Positions 15,040 through 24,697 are shown, counted from the first letter of the stretch. The stretch is DNA of 64,000 bases from an uncultured Candidatus Actinomarina sp. (GCA_902519845.1 CABYLQ010000002.1:62001-126000); one strand, 5' to 3'. Numbers and translations are program-made. The notes: generated from the letters alone by a model not told the origin.

Positions 15040-16194
15040 ATGCCAAAATGTATATTAATTGTTATTGACTCATTAGGTGTTGGAGAAGCACCTGACGCTG
15101 AACTTTATGGAGATAAAGGTTCCAATACATTTGGCAATGTTTCCAAAGCAAATGGAGGATTAGAACTCCCAACATTTGAAAAACTTGGTTTTGGAGCTAT
15201 TACAGAAATTGAAGGTTTAAATAATCAAAATAGTTTTTCTATTGTTGGAAAACTTGCGGAGGCATCAAAAGGTAATGATTCTACTACTGGACATTGGGAA
15301 ATAGCAGGACTAGTAACTAAGAAAGACTTTGCCGTATTTCCGGATGGTTTCCCAGTTGAATTAGTTGATAATATTTCAAAGGAAATAGGGTATGACTTTA
15401 TTGGTAATTTTCATGCTTCAGGTACTGAAATAATCAATGACCTAGGAAAAGAACATTTAGAAACTAAGAAGTTGATACTTTATACCTCCGGAGATTCTGT
15501 ATTTCAAATTGCCGCACATGAAGATATATTATCAACTGATGAGCTTTATAAAATCTGTGAAGTCTCAAGAATACATTGTAATGATTACAACATAGGGAGA
15601 GTTATAGCACGACCATTCATTGGAACAATTGGAAATTTTAAAAGAACTTATGATAGAAAAGATTTTGGTATCAGTCCCCCAGGCGACACGTTGTTAAGTC
15701 AATTATTTCAAAATGATATATCAACTCTTGGAATTGGTAAGATTTCAGATTTGTTTGGAGAAGAATTTCTAAATAAATCAATTCATACGGAAGGTGATGA
15801 AAACGGAATGCAAATCCTTTTAGATAACTATAAATCAGAAGATTACGATTTTTATTTTATAAATTTAGTTGATCTAGACATGCTTTATGGACATAGGGAA
15901 GATGCACAAGGTTATTACGAAGGATTAAAGATTATCGACAAACATCTTTCAATACTTATGGATAATTTACATGATGACGATGTATTAATAATTACAGGTG
16001 ATCATGGAACTGATCCTACAGATGGTAAAACTGATCACTCAAGAGAATATGTACCTTTCGTAATCTATAAAAACAACCTAATTCCAAAAAATATTAGTTC
16101 CGGAAACACTTTTGCAAACATTGCTTCTACTATTTCTGAATTTTATGGTTTAGAAAATATATTTCCAGGAAAAAGTTTCATTCAGGATATATGA
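15040..16194 (+). CDS. deoB: Phosphopentomutase
   Basis: Interconverts (deoxy)ribose 1- and 5-phosphates, linking nucleoside phosphorolysis to central carbon metabolism. Alkaline-phosphatase-fold metal ligands are visible: VIDSLGVGEAPDA near the N-terminus, GHREDAQGYYEGL, and GDHGTDPT followed by DHSREYVP. The phosphorylated Thr lies in GNDSTTGHWE. Length 384 aa is normal. Starts 5 bases after upp and is followed by punA. Confidence 0.95.
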   Translation: MPKCILIVIDSLGVGEAPDAELYGDKGSNTFGNVSKANGGLELPTFEKLGFGAITEIEGLNNQNSFSIVGKLAEASKGNDSTTGHWEIAGLVTKKDFAVFPDGFPVELVDNISKEIGYDFIGNFHASGTEIINDLGKEHLETKKLILYTSGDSVFQIAAHEDILSTDELYKICEVSRIHCNDYNIGRVIARPFIGTIGNFKRTYDRKDFGISPPGDTLLSQLFQNDISTLGIGKISDLFGEEFLNKSIHTEGDENGMQILLDNYKSEDYDFYFINLVDLDMLYGHREDAQGYYEGLKIIDKHLSILMDNLHDDDVLIITGDHGTDPTDGKTDHSREYVPFVIYKNNLIPKNISSGNTFANIASTISEFYGLENIFPGKSFIQDI

Positions 16195-16210
16195 TAATAA
16201 AAGAGGCAAA

Positions 16211-17032
16211 ATGATTAATAAAATTAAAGAATCAAGTCAATTTATTAAAAATGAATTCCCTTCAGAAATTCATTCAGCCATTATTTTAGGTTCAGGAATG
16301 GGAGGGTTTGAGAAAACATTTACGCCATTAAAGTCATTTAATTATTCTGAAATACCTAATTTTATTAAACCTTCAGTTGAAGGTCACAGTGGAACCATGA
16401 CCTTTGTAGAAATTAAAGAAAAAATTACCGTGATTTTGTCTGGTCGAGCGCATTATTACGAAGGATACAATATTCAGGATATCGTACTGCCTACAAGAGT
16501 CTTATCAGATTTAAATATTAAGAATTTAATAATTACAAATGCTGCTGGTGGTGTAAATTCAAATTATTCACCTGGTGATATAGTTGCACTTAAAGATCAT
16601 ATAAATTTAACTGGAAACAATCCTTTAATAGGAAAAAATATAGATGAATTTGGACCAAGGTTTCCAGATATGTCAGAAGTTTATAATCATAAATTTAGAA
16701 AAATTGCCGAGACTGTTGCAAATGATTTTTTTGACTATAAAGAAGGAGTCTACGCATGGTTTACAGGACCAACTTATGAAACTCCAGCTGAAGTAAATTT
16801 TGCAAAAACAATTGGAGCTGACTTAGTAGGAATGTCAACCGTTCCTGAAGCAATTGTAGCAAGACATGCCGGTATAGATGTAACAGCATTTTCACTAGTA
16901 ACAAATTTAGCAGCTGGAATTTCCGATTCTCCCCTTTCTCACGATGAAGTTATTGAAATTGCAGACAAAACATCACAAACATTTCAAAGTTTTATGAAAC
17001 GTTTTTTAGAGGAAATTAATTTAGCTATTTAA
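16211..17032 (+). CDS. punA: Purine nucleoside phosphorylase
   Basis: Trimeric (PNP-I type) phosphorolysis of inosine and guanosine, producing base and ribose 1-phosphate for DeoB. Motifs: LGSGMGGFE, phosphate-binding SGRAHYYEGYN, TNAAGGVN, WFTGPTYETPAEV and GMSTVPEAIVARH, the purine-site residues near the end. 273 aa, usual length; GAGGC just upstream of ATG 16211. Confidence 0.95.
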   Translation: MINKIKESSQFIKNEFPSEIHSAIILGSGMGGFEKTFTPLKSFNYSEIPNFIKPSVEGHSGTMTFVEIKEKITVILSGRAHYYEGYNIQDIVLPTRVLSDLNIKNLIITNAAGGVNSNYSPGDIVALKDHINLTGNNPLIGKNIDEFGPRFPDMSEVYNHKFRKIAETVANDFFDYKEGVYAWFTGPTYETPAEVNFAKTIGADLVGMSTVPEAIVARHAGIDVTAFSLVTNLAAGISDSPLSHDEVIEIADKTSQTFQSFMKRFLEEINLAI

Positions 17033-17055
17033 ATATCTGATATTAAAATGAAAAT

Positions 17056-17805
17056 ATGAAAATAGCTGTTTGTGCAAAACAAATTCCTGATCCAGCACTA
17101 GAGATTACTTACAATGGCGGGAATATTAATAGACCAGATGAGCAAGTTTTAGATGATACAGATCGTTATGGAATTGAAGTTGCATTACAGCTAAAAGAAA
17201 AATTTGATGCAGAAGTTACAGTTATTTCAATGGGTTCATTGGGAACTGAAAAAGGTATTCAACAAGCTCTACAAATGGGTCCTGATGGAGCTCTTGTTTT
17301 AGAAGATGATTCGTTAACAGGATCAAATTCTCTAATGACAGCAAATGTTTTAAGCGAATTATCCAAAAAAGTTGAAGCGGATATAACAATATTTGGTACC
17401 GAGTCTACAGATGGATATTCAGGAGTAATTCCTCAACAGGTTTCTAGAATGTTAGGTGTTCCATGTATATCATATATAAAAGCTGTTGATATTGACGAAT
17501 CTGTAACCTTAACAAGACAAACCTCTACAGGTTCAGAAAAAGTAGTTATGCCAGCCAATTGTGTATTGTCCGTTACTGCAGGAGGTGTTGAGCCCAGATA
17601 TCCAAATTTCAAAGACATAATGGCTGCAAAGTCGAAACCCATAGAAAGAATATCAATTGCTGACATTAATTACGATGCACAACAAAACCTTGAATTTGTT
17701 GATATAAAAGATGTGTCAACTACAAAGCAAGGCGAAAAAATAATCGATGAAGGTGAAGGATTTCAAATTATTATTGATAAATTAAAGGAGTTAAAAGCCA
17801 TATGA
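17056..17805 (+). CDS. etfB: Electron transfer flavoprotein, beta subunit
   Basis: Carries electrons from acyl-CoA dehydrogenases to the quinone pool together with EtfA. The ETF adenine-nucleotide domain is clear: CAKQIPDPALEITY at the start, DRYGIEVALQL, and the signature region VEPRYPNFKDIMAAKSKPIE. 249 aa. Overlaps etfA by 4 nt (ATGA). The likely electron donors, two acyl-CoA dehydrogenases, are encoded at 42 and 51 kb. Its location within nucleoside-salvage genes has no evident functional meaning. Confidence 0.95.
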   Translation: MKIAVCAKQIPDPALEITYNGGNINRPDEQVLDDTDRYGIEVALQLKEKFDAEVTVISMGSLGTEKGIQQALQMGPDGALVLEDDSLTGSNSLMTANVLSELSKKVEADITIFGTESTDGYSGVIPQQVSRMLGVPCISYIKAVDIDESVTLTRQTSTGSEKVVMPANCVLSVTAGGVEPRYPNFKDIMAAKSKPIERISIADINYDAQQNLEFVDIKDVSTTKQGEKIIDEGEGFQIIIDKLKELKAI

Positions 17806-18719
17806 AAACATTAATCATTGGGGAAGTTGTAGATAATAAATTATCAAGTGGAGCCTTAGAAATTGTAACAAAAGCTAATGATCTTGGTTTAGATTATGAA
17901 ATAGTAACTGTTGGTTCTGAGGAATCTCCAAATATAGGCTCAGAGTCATTCAAGAATACTTACATAAAATGTTCTGAAAACAAACTTAGCTTGGGATCAG
18001 TAGCAGATAAATTAAAAAATATAATTGAAGAAAATACAATCTCTCTTGTTTTAGCACCCTCAACATATGTTGGAAGAGATTTAATTGCATTTCTATCTGT
18101 TGATTTTAAATCTAGCCAGGTATCAAATGTTATAAACTTTGAAATTGAAGGTGAAAGTGTTATTACTTCAAACTCAATTAATGGTGGTGAAAGCGAATAC
18201 AATTCAAAGATATCATCGCCAAATAAGTTTTTGCTTATTCGACCAAAATCATTTGAAGAAGCAGCATTAGATTTAAATACTAATTTCGAAACTGTTGAAA
18301 TTACTTCTGAAGACCCAGAAGTTTTTGATATTTTTATTGAAGAGAAAACAGGTCCACAATTAGAAGATTCTAAAATTGTTATCTCTGCGGGCAGAGGTAT
18401 GGTAGATAGTGAAAATTTATCATTAGTTCAAGATTTAGCTTCCAAACTTAATGCAGCAATTGGAGGAACTAGAGCTATTGTTGATGCTGGTTGGATGCCA
18501 TACTCTCAACAGGTTGGGCAAACAGGAAAGACTGTTAAACCAGATGTTTATATTGCTCTTGGAATCTCTGGAGCTACTCAACATCAAGTAGGTATGAAAG
18601 ATTCAAAATATATAATTGCGGTCAATAAAGACGAAGAAGCACCTATTTTTCAAATTGCTGATTTAGGATTGGTTGCAGATACTTTGTCAATAGTTCCAAA
18701 AATCACTGAAAATTTGTAA
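17802..18719 (+). CDS. etfA: Electron transfer flavoprotein, alpha subunit
   Basis: FAD-binding partner of EtfB. The C-terminal FAD domain shows GRGMVDSENL, IGGTRAIVDAGWMPYSQQ, GQTGKTVKPDVYIALGISGA and the ending IFQIADLGLVADT. 305 aa. Coupled to etfB by ATGA. Its stop is six bases from the stop of convergent cdd. Confidence 0.95.
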   Translation: MKTLIIGEVVDNKLSSGALEIVTKANDLGLDYEIVTVGSEESPNIGSESFKNTYIKCSENKLSLGSVADKLKNIIEENTISLVLAPSTYVGRDLIAFLSVDFKSSQVSNVINFEIEGESVITSNSINGGESEYNSKISSPNKFLLIRPKSFEEAALDLNTNFETVEITSEDPEVFDIFIEEKTGPQLEDSKIVISAGRGMVDSENLSLVQDLASKLNAAIGGTRAIVDAGWMPYSQQVGQTGKTVKPDVYIALGISGATQHQVGMKDSKYIIAVNKDEEAPIFQIADLGLVADTLSIVPKITENL

Positions 18720-18725
18720 ATTTAT

Positions 18726-19115
18726 TTAAAATTTAAAGTCAAAAGGCAAAACTTCTTCAAATTTATATTTTTTAATTTCATCATTATGGACAACAATAAC
18801 ATTTTCAGTATTGAACTCTGACATCCGTTGTCTTGATATACCACATGGAAATATAGCGGTATCATTTTCAGCATCGATGCACGCGACAGCTATAGTATCG
18901 ATTTTAGTTTCTCCTTCTGAAATAGCCTTAAATATAGCAACATCTTCACCGCAAACTGTTGCTGGATAAGAAGCATTTTCAATATTACAGCCTGTGTAAA
19001 TATTGCCAGAATCTGTTATCAACGCAGCGCCAACTCTAAAATTAGAGTAAGGAGCATATGCCTTTTTTGCAGTTTCTCTTGCCAGTTCTGCTAATTTTTT
19101 ATCTTGAGAATCCAT
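18726..19115 (-). CDS. cdd: Cytidine deaminase with altered zinc site
   Basis: 129-aa small-type cytidine deaminase (cytidine to uridine). APYSNFRVGAAL and GCNIENASYPATVCGED identify it. The usual tetrameric enzymes bind zinc by three Cys in CAER and PCGxCRQ. Here Cys55 and catalytic Glu57 remain (VCGEDVA), Cys91 remains (PCGISRQ), but the third ligand is Ser94 and the conserved Arg after the Glu is Asp. Activity is therefore uncertain. It starts inside the smc stop (TAATG), so it is the last gene of the smc operon, and it may complement the salvage genes upp, deoB and punA beside it. Confidence 0.88.
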   Translation of the reverse strand: MDSQDKKLAELARETAKKAYAPYSNFRVGAALITDSGNIYTGCNIENASYPATVCGEDVAIFKAISEGETKIDTIAVACIDAENDTAIFPCGISRQRMSEFNTENVIVVHNDEIKKYKFEEVLPFDFKF

Positions 19116-21763
19116 TACTCTCCTTTTGAGATCAAAGATTCAAAATCTTTTTTAGTTTTTGTAAATACTCTTGAACCAGAACCAGGTTGCATAGTAACTC
19201 CATACAGTACATCACCTGCTTGCATTGTTTGTTGTTGGTGAGTGACGATTATAAATTGAGCATCATTTTTAACGAATTCCAACAAATTTAACATTCTATG
19301 AAGATTGGCGTCATCAAGAGCTGCCTCAACCTCATCTAAAATATAAAAAGGACTTGGAAAAGATTTAAAAACAGAAAATAAAAATGCAATTGCAGCAAGT
19401 GATCTCTCGCCACCTGAAAGTAAACTTAATTTTTTGACTTTTTTTCCTCTTGGTTGGACGTTTATTTCAATCCCAGACTCTAATAAATTATCTGAGTTAG
19501 TAAGACTCAATGAACCTTTACCTCCAGGAAAAAGTTTTTCAAATACTTCTTCAAAATTTACAGAAATTGTATTAAATGAATTCTCAATTCTAAATTTGAT
19601 TTCTTCTTCAATTTCTCCGATATATTTTAAAAGCTCTTTTTTTGTTAAGTTTAATTCTTCGATATTGGAGGAGATGTTTTCATATCTTTCATTAAGTGAT
19701 TCAAAATCTTCAGAAGCTAGATAGTTAACTGTTCCTAGAGCATCCAAATCTTTTTCAGTTTTATTTATTGAATTTTCTAACTCATTTATTGATAGATTAT
19801 TGACATCAAATGCATTGATTTCCTCAATATTTAAACCACTTATGTTTGTAAGATTTGAATAAAACAGTGCTCTCTGAGACATGTATTCCGACTCTTTCAC
19901 CATTAAATTACTTTTTTTATCTTTATAAGTAAATAAATTTTTAGATATATTTTCTAAACTGTCCTCAATTTTATTAATCTCAAGATCATTATCACTGTAG
20001 TCATTTTCTAGTTTCTTACTTCTTTGTGATAACTCTTCAGAAAGTTGAGATAAAATTTTGTATGCTTCTGAAGCTTTTCGATTTATGTTCTTGTAATTTT
20101 TTATAGCATTGGTATTGTTTTGATTTGATAATTCAGTAATTTTATTTGAAATATTTTCATTTTCGTTTGTAAGAAATTTAATTTTTTCTGTAGAAGTAAT
20201 AAGCTCTTCATTCATGAAAGAAGTTTCATCTTCTAATATGGCTTTCTTATTGGTCAAAACTTCTTCTTTCTCTTCAAGAGTTTTCTTAAAGGAATTTCCA
20301 GAATTATATTCTTTAATCAAAGACAATTTTTCTTCTAAGCTACTTTCAAGATTATTTTTATTGATTAAAGCTTCTGAGTAAACATTATCTAAATAACTAA
20401 CTTCTCTTTTAATTACTTTTTCAGTGTTTATTTTTACTTTATTAAAAGATCTGGATGACAAATTTTTTCTTTGTAAATATTTATCATGCTTAATTAGATA
20501 TTTATTAATCGTTTTATCGTCTTTTTTCCAAGTATTTAGGTTTTCAGAGTATTTATTAAGATATTCGGATTTAGACTCTAAATCCAACTTCAAATTATTA
20601 ATCTCGCTTCTTAACAAAGCTTCATTAATCTCTAAACTTGCAGACTGTTTACTTTTGAGATCATCAATTTCAATCATTAAGTTTTTAATTTTTTTTGAAT
20701 TAATTTTAATAATTTGTTTTTTATCAATAACAGATTTTGATAGTTGAGAGATTTTATTGTTATTGTCAAATATTTGATTTTTATATCTTTTTAATTCACT
20801 ATTACTTTGTTCGTTGATTCTTTCAAGAGAAAGTTGTCTTTCCGATGAAATTTGATAAATAGTTTTAAATTCTTCATTAAATTTAGTGACGTCAGTAATT
20901 GCCTCAGTTAGAAATGATTTTATGGATACATTTTCACCAAAGTCTTTTCTTAGCTTTGATTTGTCAGATTTATATTCTTCAAGTTTTTTTTCAAAGTCAG
21001 TAATAAAATTATTGACCTCATCTAATTGAGATCTGATATCTTCATATTTTTTATTAAAATTTTTATATTGAAAAACATTTAATTTAGTTTTATTTTCCTT
21101 TAAAAGATCTGATAACTCTTTATGAAGTCTGGCTTGCTCAGCTTGCTTTCTTAATGGATCAATCTGTTTTTTAATTTCGCGTAATACATCTTTAGCTCTT
21201 TTTATTTCTTTCTCACCAGATTCAATTCTTCTTAAAGCTTTGTCTTTTTTTAACTTAAAAGGAAGAATTCCTGATGCCTCTTCAATAGTAATTCTATGAT
21301 CTTCAGGTTTAGCATTTAAAATTTCAGCAATTTGACCTTGTGAAATGATAATATGTTGTTGTTTTCCAATTCCAACATCATTCAAGAATTCTTGAATGTC
21401 TAATAATCTACAATTAAGTCCATTCATGAAATATTCAGATGTTCCATCTCTATAGAGCTTTCTTCCAATAGAAACTTCATCAGAGTTAATTTCATCTTTA
21501 TCGTCAAGATTAAAAACTAGAAAAACTTCAGCAAATCCTTTCTCAGTGAGTTTTTCAGTGCCTGCAAAAATTACATCTTCCATTTTATTAGTACGTAGAG
21601 ACCCTGGGCTTTGATTTCCAAGCACCCAAGAAATTGCATCAACGATATTCGATTTCCCAGAACCATTTGGTCCAACAATTACATTGGTGTTTTCTGAAAG
21701 ATTAATAGTAGTTTTTTCAGCAAATGACTTAAAGCCATGTGCAACTATAGATTTTAAGTGCAT
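19115..21763 (-). CDS. smc: Chromosome segregation ATPase SMC, apparently hinge-less
   Basis: SMC organises and segregates the chromosome with ScpA/ScpB. Head motifs are complete: MHLKSIVAHGFKSFA, Walker A GPNGSGKS (31-38), Q-loop segment IIISQGQIAEILNAKPEDHR (138-157), signature LSGGERSLAA (782-791) and Walker B FYILDEVEAALDD. Between the heads lies about 550 residues of heptad-like Lys/Glu/Asn/Ser-rich sequence only. The globular hinge (about 150-200 residues, Gly-rich, expected near the middle) is not visible; at most SYLDNVYSEAL (456-466) could be a remnant. At 882 aa it is about 300 shorter than usual. Full-length open frame. Rossman-like SbcC or RecN alternatives fit the head motifs less well. 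Confidence 0.9.
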   Translation of the reverse strand: MHLKSIVAHGFKSFAEKTTINLSENTNVIVGPNGSGKSNIVDAISWVLGNQSPGSLRTNKMEDVIFAGTEKLTEKGFAEVFLVFNLDDKDEINSDEVSIGRKLYRDGTSEYFMNGLNCRLLDIQEFLNDVGIGKQQHIIISQGQIAEILNAKPEDHRITIEEASGILPFKLKKDKALRRIESGEKEIKRAKDVLREIKKQIDPLRKQAEQARLHKELSDLLKENKTKLNVFQYKNFNKKYEDIRSQLDEVNNFITDFEKKLEEYKSDKSKLRKDFGENVSIKSFLTEAITDVTKFNEEFKTIYQISSERQLSLERINEQSNSELKRYKNQIFDNNNKISQLSKSVIDKKQIIKINSKKIKNLMIEIDDLKSKQSASLEINEALLRSEINNLKLDLESKSEYLNKYSENLNTWKKDDKTINKYLIKHDKYLQRKNLSSRSFNKVKINTEKVIKREVSYLDNVYSEALINKNNLESSLEEKLSLIKEYNSGNSFKKTLEEKEEVLTNKKAILEDETSFMNEELITSTEKIKFLTNENENISNKITELSNQNNTNAIKNYKNINRKASEAYKILSQLSEELSQRSKKLENDYSDNDLEINKIEDSLENISKNLFTYKDKKSNLMVKESEYMSQRALFYSNLTNISGLNIEEINAFDVNNLSINELENSINKTEKDLDALGTVNYLASEDFESLNERYENISSNIEELNLTKKELLKYIGEIEEEIKFRIENSFNTISVNFEEVFEKLFPGGKGSLSLTNSDNLLESGIEINVQPRGKKVKKLSLLSGGERSLAAIAFLFSVFKSFPSPFYILDEVEAALDDANLHRMLNLLEFVKNDAQFIIVTHQQQTMQAGDVLYGVTMQPGSGSRVFTKTKKDFESLISKGE

Positions 21764-21835
21764 ATATTTAACCCTGTTGTTAACTATAAGAATAGTAAAT
21801 TTTTTGGATTTTGTTTAAATTTTGAAAAAGATTTA

Positions 21836-22516
21836 TTAACTCATTTTTGAAAATGCATCTTTTGCAGCCATTTGTTCCGCATTTTTCTTTGATTTTCCAA
21901 TGCCTTTTCCAATAATTTTATTTTCAAGAATAACTTGAGCATTAAATTGTTTATTGTGATCAGGACCTTCAGATTTAGCTGTATAAGTGACTTTTTGACC
22001 TTTTTTTGCGAAGTATTCTTGTAATCTTGTCTTGTAATCTTTTTGTCCTGGATTCTTGGAAAGTTTATCAATTAATGGATATATAAACTTCGAAATAAAT
22101 TTATTTACTTCTTCTAACCCACCATCAAAATATATAGCGGCAATAAGTGCTTCTACAGCATCTTCTAAAATTGAGCTTTTATCTCTTCCCCCAGTGCTTT
22201 CTTCTGGTTTGCTCATAAATAAAAACTTTCCAATATTAATTTCCTTAGCTAAATTGACTAAAGCATTTTGATCAACTGCTCCGGATCTTATCTTTGTTAA
22301 ACTACCTTCATCCAAATTTGGATAATTATCGAATAGAAAAAGTGATAAATCGAAATCAAGAATAGTATCTCCAATAAATTCATATCTTTGATTTGTGGGA
22401 CTTGTGGGCTCTTCGTCAATGAATGACTTGTGTGTTAAAGCAATCTTTAAATGTTCTATATCTTTAAATGAATAACCTATATTTTTTTCAAAAATTTTTA
22501 AATCTTTATTGCTCAT
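21836..22516 (-). CDS. rnc: Ribonuclease III
   Basis: Double-strand-specific endonuclease for rRNA and mRNA processing. The nuclease signature is NQRYEFIGDTILDF (usual NxRLEFLGDxxL) and the second metal-binding stretch is DAVEALIAAIYFDGG. A C-terminal dsRNA-binding domain begins at DYKTRLQEYFAKKGQ and ends KSKKNAEQMAAKDAF. 226 aa. Coupled to plsX by a 4-nt overlap. Confidence 0.95.
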   Translation of the reverse strand: MSNKDLKIFEKNIGYSFKDIEHLKIALTHKSFIDEEPTSPTNQRYEFIGDTILDFDLSLFLFDNYPNLDEGSLTKIRSGAVDQNALVNLAKEINIGKFLFMSKPEESTGGRDKSSILEDAVEALIAAIYFDGGLEEVNKFISKFIYPLIDKLSKNPGQKDYKTRLQEYFAKKGQKVTYTAKSEGPDHNKQFNAQVILENKIIGKGIGKSKKNAEQMAAKDAFSKMS

Positions 22517-23484
22517 AGCTCATTTGAAACGTCAGAAAAATTGCTAATAAATTTTTTTTCAATTGCTTTATTTGTGAATATTAATGCATTTTTTATAGCT
22601 TCAGCGTTTGAAGAACCATGACCAATAATAACTAAACCATTTACACCAAGTAAATAAGATCCATTTGTCGAGTTTGGATTTAATAATTTTTTGACTGGAG
22701 ATAATGCATTCTTTACAGGTTTTAAAAGAGGTTTGAATAAATTTTTTTTTAAAGATTCTGCTATTAGATTCATTTGGAGCTTAGCTACACCTTGAAGAGT
22801 TTTAAGAACAATATTTCCTGTAAAACCATCCGTTACAAATACATCAACTTTTGAATTAGCAAAATCTTTTCCTTCAACATTTCCAACAAAATTTAGATCA
22901 GAAGTATTTAATAATTTGTATGTCGATTTTTCTAGATCTCTTCCCTTAGTACTTTCTTCACCGTTATTAATTAATCCAATTTTAGGATTTTTAATATCAA
23001 ATAATAATTCTGCAAGCTTTGATCCCATGACTGCAAATTGATATAAAATTTTAGGTTTTACTTCTAGATTGGCCCCAGAATCAACAAGTATTACTTCCTT
23101 TTCGCTGCTTGGTATAACTGAAGCAATTGTCGGCCTTATAACACCTTTGATCTTACCCAAAACTGAAATTGATCCAATTAGAGTTGCTCCAGTCGATCCT
23201 GCTGAAAAAACTGCATCAGCCTTTTTTTCTTTTAGTAAAGTTAACGCGCCTAAAATTGATGAATTTTTTTGTGTTCTGATTGCTTTTGCAGGATCTTCAT
23301 CCATCGATATGACTTGTGGATAATCAACTATAGGGATTTTTTCATCACCCAAATAACTCAATATAAGATTTTTATCACCAGAAAGAATAACATCAATACC
23401 CTCTTGCTTTGCAAGAATTGCACCTTTCACAACTTCTTCTGGAGCGGAGTCTCCACCCATTGCATCAACAGCAATAGTACTCAT
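22513..23484 (-). CDS. plsX: Phosphate acyltransferase PlsX
   Basis: Makes acyl-phosphate from acyl-ACP for phospholipid synthesis. MSTIAVDAMGGDSAPE at the start, FSAGSTGATL, and VTDGFTGNIVLKTLQG are diagnostic. 323 aa. Located between rpmF and rnc, a very common arrangement. Confidence 0.95.
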   Translation of the reverse strand: MSTIAVDAMGGDSAPEEVVKGAILAKQEGIDVILSGDKNLILSYLGDEKIPIVDYPQVISMDEDPAKAIRTQKNSSILGALTLLKEKKADAVFSAGSTGATLIGSISVLGKIKGVIRPTIASVIPSSEKEVILVDSGANLEVKPKILYQFAVMGSKLAELLFDIKNPKIGLINNGEESTKGRDLEKSTYKLLNTSDLNFVGNVEGKDFANSKVDVFVTDGFTGNIVLKTLQGVAKLQMNLIAESLKKNLFKPLLKPVKNALSPVKKLLNPNSTNGSYLLGVNGLVIIGHGSSNAEAIKNALIFTNKAIEKKFISNFSDVSNEL

Positions 23485-23490
23485 GATAAA

Positions 23491-23673
23491 TTAATTAACT
23501 TCTGGTTCTTTAACTTGTCTACCGTTGTAAGTGCCATCAACTGGATTTACTCGATGTGATTGTTTTGCTACACCTGTTTCAGGATCAATTATAAAATGAG
23601 GCTTTGAAACCTTATGTTGGGCTTTTCGCCTTCTTGTCCTTGACTTGGACATTTTTTTCTTTGGTACTGCCAT
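23491..23673 (-). CDS. rpmF: 50S ribosomal protein L32, zinc-free type
   Basis: 60-aa L32 with the conserved basic N-terminus MAVPKKKMSKSRTRRRKAQ. The four Cys that bind zinc in many L32 proteins are absent: the segments read IDPETGV and VNPVDGTY where CxxC pairs would be. This is a C-minus variant, as known for some L32 paralogues. Lies between DUF177 and plsX. Confidence 0.94.
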   Translation of the reverse strand: MAVPKKKMSKSRTRRRKAQHKVSKPHFIIDPETGVAKQSHRVNPVDGTYNGRQVKEPEVN

Positions 23674-23690
23674 AAAAATTTCCTTTCAAC

Positions 23691-24191
23691 TTACAAATCT
23701 AGCTCAGTTAGAGAAGAAAATGGACTTTCTTTTAGATTTTTTTTAGGATGCTTGCAAATTGTCAAATTTTGATTTTTACCACATTCAGTGCAAAGGCCTT
23801 TGCATTCACTTTTACAAATATATTGTAATTTCATTTCGTTTAAGATTAATTCTGAAATGATCGGTGAAATTTCAATTTCATCCGAACCAAAATCAATATC
23901 ATAATCATTAGATTGATTTTTATTAAAATCAACTGTTAAATTTCTATCTTTATTGACTAAATTTACATCAAGACATCTTGAACACTCAGATTCAAAAGTA
24001 AAACCAAGTTCTAAATCAATTTCTAATTTTTCATACACGTTTCTCATTTGAATTTTCAAATTAATTGGGGTATCTTTAGTGGTTTTGTTTCCCGCATACT
24101 TAACATCTATATGTCCACTGGATTCAAATGAAATTTCACTTTTTGAATTAAATAATCTACTTATGTCATATTTAGTTTGAATAAAAGACAT
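23691..24191 (-). CDS. YceD/DUF177 family protein
   Basis: 166-aa DUF177 protein, always near rpmF; implicated in 23S rRNA accumulation or large-subunit biogenesis in other organisms. The Cys-containing segments CSRCLD and ICKSECKGLCTECGKN, spaced as in the family, may bind metal. Start ATG 24191 is two bases after the upstream stop. Confidence 0.9.
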   Translation of the reverse strand: MSFIQTKYDISRLFNSKSEISFESSGHIDVKYAGNKTTKDTPINLKIQMRNVYEKLEIDLELGFTFESECSRCLDVNLVNKDRNLTVDFNKNQSNDYDIDFGSDEIEISPIISELILNEMKLQYICKSECKGLCTECGKNQNLTICKHPKKNLKESPFSSLTELDL

Positions 24192-24193
24192 TG

Positions 24194-24697
24194 TTACTCT
24201 GGTTCAGTAATTTTTCTTGGTTGCCTTAGGTTTGTTTTTTCTCTTTCGACAATATCTGATAACTCGTCAATTTTTGACTTTATTTGTTCTAATTTGTTAT
24301 CAAGCTTATCTTCAACACTGGCTCTACTTAAAATTGCTTCTTGTTCTGCTTGTTTTACTAACGCATTTGCTTCAACAACAGCCTCTTGAAGAACAAAAGA
24401 CTCCGATATTAATTTTGATGACTCTTTGTCAGCATTTGAAAGTATTTCTTCGGCTTCTTCCTTTGCTTTTTTCAAATATAATTCTTGTTCACGAACAATA
24501 AATCTGGCGGTCCGAAGCTCAACAGGCATTAAGTCAATTAAGTTTTCTACTAACTTTAAGATATCTTTTTTATTTGATCTATTGTTTAAAAAAGAATTGG
24601 AAGATAAATTTTCTTTTAACAGTTCTAATTGGTCAATATATTCTAACTTTATTTCACCGCTTAAAACTTTATCAATTGAAGAACTTTCTTCACCCAT
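24194..24697 (-). CDS. sepIVA: SepIVA-like coiled-coil protein
   Basis: 167-aa, strongly helical, DivIVA/ATP-synthase-b-like protein. The central part (LRTARFIVREQELYLKKAKE and EAEEILSNADKESSKL) resembles the mycobacterial septation factor SepIVA, and the position between coaD and the DUF177 gene is the same as in mycobacteria. The function in septation or polar growth is inferred from that. ATG 24697 overlaps the coaD stop by 8 nt. Confidence 0.65.
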   Translation of the reverse strand: MGEESSSIDKVLSGEIKLEYIDQLELLKENLSSNSFLNNRSNKKDILKLVENLIDLMPVELRTARFIVREQELYLKKAKEEAEEILSNADKESSKLISESFVLQEAVVEANALVKQAEQEAILSRASVEDKLDNKLEQIKSKIDELSDIVEREKTNLRQPRKITEPE

